Below are positions 25,113 to 35,606 of a DNA stretch of 64,000 bases, in pieces (the first letter of the stretch is position 1; the number at the start of each line of letters is the position of its first letter). Below the pieces are notes generated by a model that was given only the letters and a program-made list of their open reading frames with translations, did not search any database and had not been told where the DNA came from. This DNA is from Phlyctochytrium arcticum (lineage: Eukaryota; Chytridiomycota; Chytridiomycetes; Chytridiales; Chytridiaceae). The stretch is taken from NCBI GenBank assembly GCA_025602905.1, contig JAHLKI010000001.1, positions 1,364,001 through 1,428,000 on the forward strand, read 5' to 3'. A program made the position numbers and the translations under genes.

Positions 25113-27330
25113 CTACTTGTTATGCACTCCAGGCTCCTGCCGTTGCCGTGAGACTTTTGAATGCGGATCTATCCGAAACTTCAGTCTGCCTGACTCCCTA
25201 TCGAAAAATTTGATGGGCATATCACCAACTCGACAAGCGCTGATTTATACGCCGAACGTGATTTTAGCGCACGAGATTCACAGGGGGTTTGTGATAATTC
25301 ATACCGATCAGAGTCACTAAGGTACTTGTCATTGAACTTGTATAAGTCACAATTGAGGTATGGGGAATCAATCACGGTTTGCTCATTCCGGGGTAGAGCG
25401 GCAAGAATTCGAGAAACAGCTTGCAATCTCCTATAAATTCACATCTTTAGGAACACCATCACTGCAAATTCTCTCTACTTACCCTCCGTTCTTGGCTTTT
25501 GCAACGCTACACATACTTCGCCGAAAGGCACACCTCGCAAAGATGCTATTGCTGACATTGGGATAGGCACGTCCATGTAGATTATACAGGGTGCCCATCC
25601 CGACTTGAAACTTCTCGTGGTACTCCAGAAATTCCTCGCTTCCGGTATCAAATATCCCAATGACAGAAGTTGTCAAAAGCGAATATATAACAAACAAGGC
25701 ATTTGGCTCCGTTTGTGATTGAGCCGCCAATCGCTTGATCGAACAGACTTTTAGCACGAATGCGTTGCTAGACAAATAGTCCGTACCTTGCCCAGTACAG
25801 TAGCAACAGTCCCAAATTTTATCAATATGTGGAAACGATCGATAAAACTCATTCGCCAAGATGCCAGTGACACAATATCAGGAAACATCCGGTAAAAGTC
25901 TTGCAAACACCTGGTTCATCAATGAGTGATGTAGATTTTTACAAAAAATCATCGTTATACCTACCGCCGCTCCCCAGAGACATATGCCTTCCGAAACAAA
26001 AACTGCATAATCCGCTGCTTCAGTCCATCAACAATATTGCAATTCGACTGAAATCAATTGGTAGCTGTTCCGCGCACATGAATTAGTCTGGCTTACATTT
26101 GATGTAATTGCTTGCGCCGTGGGATGTAGTATCATAGTGTGGGCAGAACCAACGGTAGACATATCGAATACATCCGGCACCACTGCATTGAGACGATCCG
26201 GCGGATCTTGGCGATTGACGGTACTTGAATGTGCACCCTGTCCACCCCCATTGCCAGTGTGCTTGCCGCTGTCGGACGCCAGTTCCTCGTCAGAGAGTAG
26301 ATCATCCATTGAGGTAATACCAATATCGTCAGCCACACAAAGGGCCTTGGAATTCTGAGCAGAAAATATGCAATTGGCAACCTCGTAGCGCGACAGTTCT
26401 AGCTGATCATCCTCGTGGTTGAGCCAGCCAAGTCTACGAAGTTCTAAAAACATTCCGGATTTCTTCCAGCAAAATAAGGGAACAAAGCACTGTTTGCAGG
26501 TGGACATAATCTCACTTGTACTTGCAAAATATACATTTGCTGTTTTTTGACTGAGGCGATGCCGAACAGATCTCCATATAGATGCACCCCCGCGTGATGG
26601 CTGAGGAAGATGTGTTCATTCTCAAATAGTCGAGAGTCGGTAATCTGCGATTTTGATTCATTACAAATTCAAGGTTTGTCGTTCCTGACGAGTACCTCCC
26701 CAGTCGTGATGTTGATTGACCAAAACGTGACGTTGTCTGCCCGCACAATTTCGTCCAAGGATCTGTGATCGAATTCGATCCTGTCATCTTCTGGACTTAC
26801 AACTGCAGATGCGACGATTACCTATATAAAATATATCAGTTCATCTCATAGCACGAACTGATGAATAAATCAACTTGTTGGAAATCTTGGGTAAAAAGCA
26901 GAAAATCTTTGCAGAGTAGCTCGTGACCACTAGTCAAATTTGTTTCAAAACGTAAGGTGAGATCCCGGGCAGAAAAGCTCTTGTCGCTATCGTCTGCTGC
27001 GTATTCGAGATTGGGTTGAAAGTTCAGAACTTTCACCGCGTGTAAGTTGTTGCTGAAGCACACCAAATACTTTTGCGTGGACCACATAAATACAGGTAGG
27101 ACAACAAACGGTCAGATGCCTCACACCTTTCCATCAGGAGAGAATCTTTTAATGACAGTATCGGCTCCCGTCAGGTCATAAGTTGTTTGCATAGGATAAA
27201 TGAAACGGTGGGTTCTTGAAACCAAGTTGCGTGATAGGGGACACACTTCTCGCTCTCTGATGAGACCTACGATTCCTCCTTCTCCGGTCAACTTCCGCTT
27301 CCTCAGAGAATGACAATCCATTGCGCACAA
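25113..27330 (-). CDS. DET1: DET1 (de-etiolated 1) homologue, CRL4 adaptor component
   Basis: A beta-propeller-like DET1 family protein in about eight exons. The N-terminus has GEGGIVGLIREREVCP and LVSRTHRFIYPMQTTYDLTG, then VIKRFSPDGKYLVCFSNNLH, matching the FLRKFSPDGRY region of plant and animal DET1. The middle has the LFTQDF block and HIFLSHHAGVHLYGDLFGIA plus SVKKQQMYILQV, equivalent to the [23 protein letters not shown] stretch. The C-terminal half has NALFVIYSLLTTSVIGIFDT, SPYLNCDLYKFNDKYLSDSD and, after an intron, PIKFFDRESGRLKFRID. DET1 acts with DDB1, DDA1 and COP10-like proteins in CUL4 E3 complexes. An acidic Ser/Gly insert lies at about 26170-26330. Confidence 0.88.
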
Positions 27331-27698
27331 GATGGAATGAATTCGAACTCAGCCAACTTGGTGTGATTTTCCCAGACTCCCAGACTGCCGGAGCTTCACA
27401 GCCACATGTAATGCTGCTATATTTGGATACATGACTTTCTGATGAGGCAAGAACGAGAAGGCCCGACAGGTTTGACCGGGGTTTGAAGTTTTGAGTGGAG
27501 TTTCTGACAGCCAAGAGCATTGAGAGTATTTGTGTCAGTGGACCCCCCTTTTTGCACGGAGCAGCCAGGCCTGTCAGATTTTAGCATTACGGGGCGACAT
27601 CCAACAACTGCCGCCAAACAAATTGGCCACCAGGAGGAGTCTCCGGGAAAATTCGCTGACTAGCTAATCCATTCACAGAACCTAGTACACAGTCTAAA

Positions 27699-28851
27699 AT
27701 GGTTCGTTCGTTGATGCATCTCTCCACCTGTGCTTGGCAATTCAATTAACTTTATGCTATAGCAGAGCCGGTACTATGATGAGCGCCGAGCCCAAAGTCG
27801 TGCACCAATTTACATGAATCCATATGCCTCACCATACGCGATGATGCCGCCTCCGTTCAGTGAGAGAGATGTTCGAGTAGGGGAGCCGCCTGTCTGGGGA
27901 GTTCCTTCAATTCCAATGCCTGTAACAATGCCACAAATGCCACAAATGCCGCCCCATATGGCAGCAATGTACGGCGGAATGTATCCCTATATGGCTAGTG
28001 CGGGAATGCCAGCACCTTCCATGGGGTACCATGTTCCCCCTGATTGTTACCGCACTCATCCATACGATGTGCCTGCCCCAAATACACGGGTCAGCCAGCG
28101 TAAGCCTTCGGGGACCCGTAGCGACTCCGATGATCGCAGGGACCGGGGGGAGGGTCAAACGCCCCGAGGACGTCCTAGTAATGTATACCAACCGCTACTT
28201 GACTTTCCATCAGATCCAGATGTTCGTGGTTTCGAAGATTATAAGAAGAAGTGGGATCAAGGCGAGCGGCATGAGCCGGAATCTGTAAGCCGTACCTCAA
28301 GGCGTTTGGACTAGTTCTCCTTTACTGATTTGAAAACAGACCAATGGGTGGGGACCTCAGGCCAGCGTGAGGTACGACCCACTTTTGATGTGGTCGAAAG
28401 TACCAGAACCTGCACAGGCGCAGCATACGAGTACGTCCCCCATCAAACGTTCGAGTAGTCCTATAAAACAGGAGTATGGCATTTCGGAAACGCCGGAGCA
28501 AAGGTAATTGCCTTTTTCTGGTTCCGCCACTCATGAATTGTGGAGATGCTCACAGCCAAGTTGCCTACTGTAGAAGTGATGAGATGCAAGTCGTTGAGCC
28601 ACATGTACCGCCTGCTTATGACACGTCAAATCCCAGCTCCCCGCCTCCCGACTCCACCACTATCGGTATACGCGGCCGAGTATACCCAGATCGTGATCGA
28701 AGCTTGTCACCCATACCGTCGTTCAAAGCAACAATAGAGGACGAGTATGATTGGATGCGCTATAAGCGGGACGATAGGTGCGTATCCTTGGCAGCCTGCT
28801 CGGTTGAGCTGTTTATTACGTATTGACGATAGATTCAGGTTTACAATGTAG
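27699..28851 (+). CDS. Met/Pro-rich low-complexity protein, unrecognised
   Basis: About 290 residues over four exons. The N-terminal third is rich in M, P, Y and A (TMPQMPQMPPHMAAMYGGMY, PYMASAGMPAPSMGYHV). Next is a charged, RS-like stretch (SQRKPSGTRSDSDDRRDRGE), then RPSNVYQPLLDFPSDPDVRG with FEDYKKKWDQGERHE, possibly a short folded or binding segment. Two SPIKxS/SPIKQE motifs near 28440 look like CDK sites or SUMO consensus. The C-terminus is DEYDWMRYKRDDR. Coding may start with an ATG-only exon at 27699 spliced to QSRYYDERR, or at the in-frame ATG at 27814. No family recognised; an RNA-related role would be a guess. Confidence 0.55.
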
Positions 28852-29146
28852 GCGTCTTTGATGGCGCCTATACCATTTTCTGCGGTTTTTGGTACTTTTT
28901 GGCGCGTGACGCGATGTAGCAAAAGCGTATGATGGCGGTGCTATTATATTCGTCTTATACGCTATGTGAGCTTGATAAAGCTATAAGAGTGGGAGGGACT
29001 AACTGGTGTTTTCTACAAACAGGCGCTTCATTTGCGCTATCATGTGGCCGTCGCTCTTGCCCAGGACGGCCCCCCCTCTAGTTTACCGTGTCCCCCCACC
29101 CGGCAGTGCCTTGAAGGAGACCGCATTAGAGAGAAACTAGCAGAAT

Positions 29147-29800
29147 TCATCCACCTTTCACATACCCTATTATCCATTCTCTCTCTTCATCATCTGGTAC
29201 ACGGAGTGCTACACCAGCAAAGTCATATACGATTTCTTCTTTCGGATCATAATAACCATCTCCGACGTCAAATGTATTGACTGGTATATTGGGTGCACCA
29301 TTGACGTTATTGGTCAGTTGCGGGTCCCCTGGCTGAAAACCTTTTATACGTTCTGAGAAGAATCTTCGGTCTGCTTCTGTGCAGTAGGTCCAATTGTCCG
29401 CTATGTACTCCAAACCGTCATGGAAGGTATATGCGCCCTGCGATTTCATTAGATCCCAATAGTACCGTGTACAGTATTTAGTAACCTTTGTCGCAACGCC
29501 TTGGTCCCAAACGGCTTCGTACTTTCCGCCGTCCTTGAAATGAATAGTCCCTGTCCCGTGAAATCTATCGAAACGACCTAAGAGGCGGCCTTTGACCTTC
29601 TTTGCTTGCAACGTACTGCCCGTCCTTGAACTCGCCAACATAGACATTGCCATCGGAAAATACATATTTCCCATTCCCCTCGATACTACAAAACACCAGA
29701 GAATGTTTTTGTTAGTCGAGCAAAACATCGGCCAACGCCATGCCTCTACTTACCGATCATTGACGATCTCTGCTGTGAACGGGGATCCTCCAAAAGCCAT
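29147..29800 (-). CDS. MORN5: MORN repeat protein 5 homologue
   Basis: Three MORN repeats are assembled over exons: IEGNGKYVFSDGNVYVGEFK, then DGQFHGTGTIHFKDGGKYEA and VWDQGVATKGAYTFHDGLEY. The family-specific C-terminus follows: NWTYCTEADRRFFSERIKG, PQLTNNVNGAPNIPVNTFDV, GDGYYDPKEEIVYDFAG and ERE-WIIGYVKGG. This tracks human MORN5 along its whole length (about 170 residues). The start MAFGGSPFTAEIVNDR is the first ATG of the 5' exon. MORN5 is a sperm-flagellum/ciliated-cell protein of unknown biochemistry. The joins at about 29565-29621 and 29440-29486 are required to keep frame. Confidence 0.9.
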
Positions 29801-29962
29801 TTCGCATGTGGTTGGTGAGTTTTTAGTTGCACCACCGTACCCGTCCAGTTATTCCTATGACTTCTGATTGTCGGGAATTATTCGAGATGGACTATTACAT
29901 AATGTGGCTTGCTTCTGAGTCCGCAATATTCCCAGCGAGTTTCTCTCTATCTGGGCAAAAGA

Positions 29963-31259
29963 ATGGATGTAAACACTAAGAAATCATATCGAGATGTGCT
30001 GGGATTGCCTCCGATTTCACCTCCACGAGACCCCGGTCCAGTTAGCATTAGGTAGGAGCTGGCATGAATGCACAATCGCCCAAGTATTTATTCATTGGTT
30101 TTAGGGATGAGGCACGGCGGATTGCCGCGAACATGATTGGCCGAACATGGAAGAGATACAGCATGAGATTGACCTTTCGATGGCTCAAGGACAATTTGAT
30201 TAAGGCTGTATGATTATTCTACCGAAACCGCCTGTTTGACCAAGGCCAACATGATTTATGCAGGAACGCTCTATGACATTGGAAATCCTGCGTCGACTGT
30301 CACCACGCGAAGCAGAGCTCATAAAGGATCCCGTCGTTAAGGCCAAGATTCGATTTCGGTACGTTTCCCGTGATGACTCCAGTGGGCCAAAAGACGTTAT
30401 TCAGAGCTTGACCAGTTCGTGTGCTTGAATAGGTTCGGAGGAGAAGCATTTCCACCGACAATTATGTACAAGATCTTTACGAGAAGCAACAGCGTACACT
30501 ACTACAGTGGGCATCGACTGATTTCGGCGGACACTCAGGTATAGCTGAGAGTTGCGGCAACAGACAACAAAGCTTACTGTGGCCAGGCAGCAGTAGATTC
30601 GTGTACAATCATGGGAGTGCGACAATACTCAGAGAACCTGCTGCGTGAGGCATACCAGAACCGCGCTTTGAAGATTTCCCATGCCGACGAGGTTACAAAC
30701 AGGCTTGAGTTCGTTCAGTATCTTAGTTCCTTAGACACCAAACCCGCCTACATGGGTGGACGCAACAACGGTTGGAGGGAGCTCAATATTACGCGTAGGT
30801 TCGAACAGCCAGTCAGGGGAGTACTAGTTTTCATTCCTTCGTACAGCGTTCGCTGCCACCCAAAACCTGGTTTATGACATTCGTTCAAGTCGGGGCTCAA
30901 CGCGATACGGGTCTAGAGTTGTTCAAAAGTCACTGAAAAATCCAAACGGGTAGGCGTTGCTAGCTGTTGTCAGGATTTAAGGCTCCATACTGATACTCCT
31001 GATTGTATTAAGGAGGATAGGGGCACAGATGGAACAGCTCGGTAATCGTAAACCCCGACGGCTCCTTCCCAATGCACCTCTATCTGGCTCCAAGTCTTCC
31101 AAAGACAAACAAAGGAGAAACCCAGGCTTAGACATACAGAATCTTGCGGCCGAGCTGGAACAGCTATCAGATGAAGACGTGGATCCCCTGTTCGCTTGGG
31201 CTAATAATCTATCCTACGATAATTTAGCGGACTATGTTGTAGGGGAGGTGTCCGTGTGA
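29963..31259 (+). CDS. MFI: C11orf65 / MFI family protein with IQ-like helix
   Basis: About 330 residues over six or seven exons. After MDVNTKKSYRDVLGLPPISP comes an IQ-like helix (AARRIAANMIGRTWKRYSMR pattern, residues about 30-60). Next is KAKIRFRFGGEAFPPTIMYK with IFTRSNSVHYYSGHRLI, then AAVDSCTIMGVRQYSENLLR and PAYMGGRNNGWRELNI. These blocks match human C11orf65, named MFI (mitochondrial fission factor interactor), where RFGG..FPP..., AAVD...MG.R and PAYLGGRNN are conserved. The C-terminus (PLFAWANNLSYDNLADYVVG) is acidic. The family occurs mainly in organisms with cilia. Divergent from MORN5, 162 bp between starts. Confidence 0.82.
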
Positions 31260-31302
31260 CGGAAGAGTGTCGCAAACCGGTGCCTGCAACATATCGGCTC
31301 AA

Positions 31303-32629
31303 TTATTTAGCATCCCCAACTGTTTTTATGTCCAATAACTGCCACATATAATACGCCCCAATCGAACGATATGGTTCCCAACATTGAGCAGCAGTTCGCA
31401 TCTCTTCTGGCTAAATAGAATGTTCTTAGCTTCACGAAATTAGAGGCGACAAACTACTAGAAAGTTACCGTTGGCAAGTAAACTCCTCCGCCAGCCTTTT
31501 GCTTTCTGGTGTCGCCCTTCATTTTAAAGTGCTTGCTCATGCCTTTTCGAACACCTAGGTCGCCAACCGGCAGAATATTTGGTCGTTTTAAATCGAACAT
31601 TAGAAACATGTCCACTAAAAGTTGATATTAGTTGGAAAGCCACTGATGAAGTGATAACTTTAGCAACCTGTCCACTAGAAAGGTCGGCAAGTGAACAAAA
31701 AACTCGGCGATCTGAATAGAATGTAGACATACCTGGCCAATGCCCTTAACGCTGCAAAGAAGAGTACTAATTTCTTCATCTTCCATCTGCGATAATCGCT
31801 CAGTTGAAATCGAGCCATCTATAAATCGATCCGAAAGCGCATGTACGTATTCCGCCTTTACGCAGAAATTTATCAGAAATTTCATGAAATCCAGTTGAAG
31901 TGCGGGCCATACCTTCCTTCCAGAAAGTCCAACGCCAGTTAATATGGAACGATCGGTAGCTCGAACTTCATGGGGTGTTGGAAACCACTCCATGCGGCGC
32001 GACACTGATTCAGGATCCAGGTCTTCTTTGAAAAGTGTCAAAAATCTTTTCAAAATAGTGGATGCGGCCTTGCCACTCAATTGCTATGCAGGCAGCAATT
32101 AGACATTCTAAAGAAGCAGCCCTTTTCACTGGATGTACCTGATAGATAATGGCTGAAACCAATGCAGCGAATGCATTCAATTTCGTCACTTTGTTCGGTG
32201 AACTTTCAAAAATTTGGCATGGCTTTTCAGCGGTATCAATGATGGTTTTCAACGCCGGGTCAGCTTTACAGAGCACTTTCAAAGCTTCATCATATTTGAA
32301 CGGAGCCTGTGTCGTAGGAATTGCTGCTACGGGGGCTTGCACTGCAGCAGTTATCAAGGGGATTTCCGATTTAACGGCCAGAAGGTCCGGTGCATCATCA
32401 GGAACCAATTTTGACTCAGAAGATGTCTCAGAGACCTTGGATCGCTTTGTATCTGCAATGACTTTTTTGGGTGCTGCGAAAGCCTTTCGTTTGCTTACTC
32501 TGTGCACCGTTCAATAAATCGGATAACCGCTTGATGAAAGGGATAAGCTCACCTGAAAGGCAACTGCCCAACCGGCGTGAGAGGCTGGAGACCGTCGGCC
32601 AATATCCTAGCCTGACCCCTGGTTATCAT
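31303..32629 (-). CDS. MAG1: DNA-3-methyladenine glycosylase (AlkA/MAG1, HhH-GPD)
   Basis: Base-excision repair enzyme removing alkylated purines. After an ATG exon at 32629 ([20 protein letters not shown], mildly basic) it splices into [20 protein letters not shown], a nuclear-type basic tail. The catalytic part has [47 protein letters not shown], then the helix-hairpin-helix region [20 protein letters not shown] and [20 protein letters not shown], with the catalytic Asp in PVGDLG. The C-terminus is [17 protein letters not shown]. About 380 residues in five exons, typical of fungal MAG1 with an N-terminal extension. Confidence 0.93.
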
Positions 32630-32797
32630 GATGAACAGATCGCAAATAGGTATAGTCTGAGTCTGTTCGTGCTCGATTGAAACTTTGTCGATTGGTTAAT
32701 TGGTCATGGATGTCAGTGGCTGTAAATTTCATGATCAAAATCACAAATTGCTGTAAATTCGGTCAACTCAAACATCGCCAAGAACCAATCTTCCAAA

Positions 32798-33897
32798 ATG
32801 ACCGAAAACGACGCTGCCCGCCAGAGACGAGAAGCACGTAGACGAAAGATCTTGAGTTCTGGGGAAAATCGATTGAACAAAATTGTCAACACCTTTTCAG
32901 GAAAACCCACTGAGCCGACCCCAATCTCTCAACCAGAAACTTCGACGGCGGTGAACACAACCAGTACTATAGACTCCAGTCGAGATTCACATCATGAAGC
33001 AGCATCCACACCAAAATCTTCTGATTTGGGCAGATCCAGTGCAAATTCTGTCCAATCTCCTAGCCATGCAAGAACTCCATCTGACTCGCCCGCTGATTTT
33101 GGAGGGAGAGAGCCAACTGTCCCAACTATTCCCCCATGGTTGATGGAAAATATTGGGAAAACAGGAGAGCTAGACTCCACGGAGACCGAACAGTACAATT
33201 TGATGTCGGAACAACTGAAAGCTTTATCCCAATTCAACATTCCGGAGCCGGACGGCAGCGTGATGCAACCAGCAACTCCCGTGGCTGCCGCATCCCCAGT
33301 ACCAAGAGCTATTGGATTTTTGCGATTCATCTCGATGGTGCTTCTTGCGCTTTTTGCCGCTTGGACAATATTGCAGACTAGCGAGTTTGCTGAGCCCAAT
33401 GTGGAAGATGAAGACGATTCTGGGCCGTGGTGGAAGAACTATGTACGTAATTTGAATAGCGTGTCAAGTCATGCAGGTTATGATATCGAAGTTTCATCGG
33501 TAAGGCCCAAATGTAGTACCGTCTCTTGCTTGTAGCTGAACTCATATTTTGCAGAGTGTTTGGGTTCTTTTCCTGTCTGCCGAGCTAGCATGGCAGAGCG
33601 TTCTCTACTTTTACCGGGTTAGTTGCCCTATGCCGGTCTGCGTTTGCAGAAAAAATTTTAACCTAAGATCCTCTGCAGATGAGTGGACGCGGGAGTTCCA
33701 ATGCACTTCCAGAAGCATTACAAATGCTTGGGCAGATGGGCTTTCGCACTTCCGGTATTGACACTGTTTTCAAGACGATCAACAATTATCGTACTATCTG
33801 GCAGTCACTCCTGGAAGATTTATTCACTTTCATAGCAGCAACAGGCCTGATATTTGGTGTCGCTCAATTGCTTGATGAAACTTCATCATCTGCATAA
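32798..33897 (+). CDS. GET2: GET2/CAML-like subunit of the tail-anchored protein receptor
   Basis: The N-terminus has the Get3-binding cluster QRREARRRKILSSGENRLNK, the key feature of Get2/CAML. A Ser/Thr/Pro-rich linker of about 130 residues follows. Three membrane segments close the protein: RAIGFLRFISMVLLALFAAW, SVWVLFLSAELAWQSVLYFY and DLFTFIAATGLIFGVAQLLD. The last two lie in downstream exons. This topology is that of the ER Get1/Get2 insertase. Length about 330 residues. The start is the first ATG and directly precedes the basic motif. Confidence 0.85.
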
Positions 33898-34334
33898 GTG
33901 TCTTTCCATGCTTCTGCGTCTACTTGCTTGCATAACTGTCTTATTTGCATAAATATCCTGCCTGCTTCTGCGTCCACTTTATGTATATACTCGGTGCTGA
34001 TTTAAAACATTCAAAGCTTCGTCCAAGATATCTCTCTACAGTAGCCTGTTCCGAAAATTGTAAATGTTTCATCACGGTTTGGAAATTTCAGCTCAAGCGA
34101 CCTGATGAACGAAATAGGAAAAGAGAAACGAGCAATCCTGGTATATTGACATATATTGATTTACCAGACTGCTTGCTCCATATGAGGCAATCAAACAGCC
34201 CTTCAATTGACTCCCGTTGTATGCGTCATTACTAAAATCATACTGACTGGTATATTCGACTTAGATTTTGCTTTTGACTGATTCGAGCACTTGAGGTGGT
34301 TACCTTGCAGCATTCTCACGGGAGACATCTGTAC
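33898..34334. other. intergenic, convergent 3' ends
   Basis: This lies between the GET2 stop and the ATP17 stop. A 16-bp direct repeat (TGCTTCTGCGTCYACT) occurs near 33910 and 33963. Nothing else recognised. Confidence 0.4.
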
Positions 34335-34857
34335 TTAGTGGAACTCGAAGCGAGGGTGGTCTGGTAGGGTATAGCGTTAGTTGACATATCGGCGAAAGAC
34401 TGCATATAGAAGGACTTACAGTGCTATTGGTGTAAAGAAATGATGTGATAAGAAGTGTGTTCAGTTAGTACTGCTATATTTTGAGCATGAGAGATTCTTT
34501 TAAACTTACGCCGCCCTTGAAGTACGAGATGTAGTAGCCCGTGGGAATCATGATACCGAGGAAGTGCAGGAAAGGTACGAAGGAGTCCTTGGCCATGTAT
34601 CGCTCGTAGTAGCGTCCCCAGAAGGTGTTGCTAGCGACTTGTTGACGAGAGCCCTTAGGGATGTGCTTGTAGAAGTTCTTCATCTTGTTGAAAATGTCAG
34701 GATGCGCCTGAGGATATGCAGATTGCAGCTTGCCGAGCTCCTTCAAAGAGGAGACATTGGGAGGAATGATGGTGGACTTGGCACGACGTGCAGCAGCAGA
34801 GCGGGCTGCGCTGGACACGCCGGCAGATGCGCGGAGGGACCGACCAAGGATCAACAT
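34335..34857 (-). CDS. ATP17: mitochondrial ATP synthase subunit f
   Basis: Membrane Fo subunit. The start at 34857 gives MLILGRSLRASAG and an Ala/Arg-rich presequence (SSAARSAAARRAKST), then IIPPNVSSLKELGKLQSAYP, HPDIFNKMKNFYKHIPKGSR and FWGRYYERYMAKDSFVPFLH with FLGIMIPTGYYISYFKGG, the single membrane helix. A short 3' exon gives HYHPRFEFH. FWxRYYxRYM is the fungal subunit f signature. About 125 residues before processing. An in-frame upstream ATG at 34953 would add 32 residues with no targeting character and is less likely. Two introns lie in the last 170 bases. Confidence 0.9.
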
Positions 34858-35041
34858 TGCGAAGGATGTTTCTGACCGTCGTAGCGTTTCCGTTTGCTCT
34901 TCGGCCTTCCGGTTTGCGCTTGCCAGCGCGTCACGTGGCAATGTTGCCATCACGACGCCGATGCTTGGAACTCAGATCCAAGCTCAAATTGACATCCGAC
35001 ACCTCGCAAATATAGAAGAACATTAACCTCGAGTTCTCGAC

Positions 35042-35556
35042 ATGGGTAAACAGGACAAACGCAAGACAAAAAAGGGAGGGAAAAGTGGATACGTGGAGCA
35101 TCGTGAAGCGTTTCAGCGAATGAACTTTTTGTATCAGGCCGCTTCAATGCTGGCTGGGTCCTCCGTGCGCCAGGAAGTAAAACCTGATGCCAGTGACCAA
35201 GATCTTCAGTCATTGGCAAGGTATTATTCGCATACATGTCGTCAAGTAGAGCGCAAACTTGTTTTGCGTTCTCACCCAAAAGTAAAGCGCACTATATGCA
35301 AAGGATGTGAACTAGTCCTCGTTCCAGGAATTACCTCAACGAGTAAAACAAAAGGTATTGCGTGACCATTTCTTAAGTTGGTTACCTTCACTAAGTAATT
35401 TTTCGCTACTTAGAGAGAGGAGGATTATGTGTAGTGAAAAATATCTGCCTTGAATGCGAAAAGTGCAAGGTGTTTCCGGTCAAGCAAGGTCTGGAGCTGT
35501 ATGCTGACCGAGCTATGATGGATCAAGGCCGAACAGCCCCACAACAGGTACAATAA
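35042..35556 (+). CDS. RPR2: RNase P/MRP zinc-ribbon subunit Rpr2/Rpp21
   Basis: Protein subunit for tRNA 5' maturation. The basic N-terminus (GKQDKRKTKKGGKSGYVEHR) precedes EAFQRMNFLYQAASMLAGSS and DLQSLARYYSHTCRQVERKL, the family helices. The zinc ribbon follows: RTICKGCELVLVPG, then after an intron CLECEKCKVFPV. The two CxxC pairs are intact. The frame ends at TAA 35556. An alternative join (donor GTACAA, acceptor ...TTTAG) would end at 35613 two residues earlier. About 150 residues. Starts are divergent from ATP17 by 184 bp; the stop faces XRRA1 across about 50 bp. Confidence 0.88.
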
Positions 35557-35606
35557 CAATTAATCGGAATCATATACAATATCAACAAGTTGACGGTCAA
35601 ACTGAT

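Noticed and set aside
29565..29621. MORN5 read through as GQRPPLRSFR (frame break)
   Set aside because: A 57-nt intron GTACGT...CGATAG restores DGQFHGTGTIHF, which matches the family.
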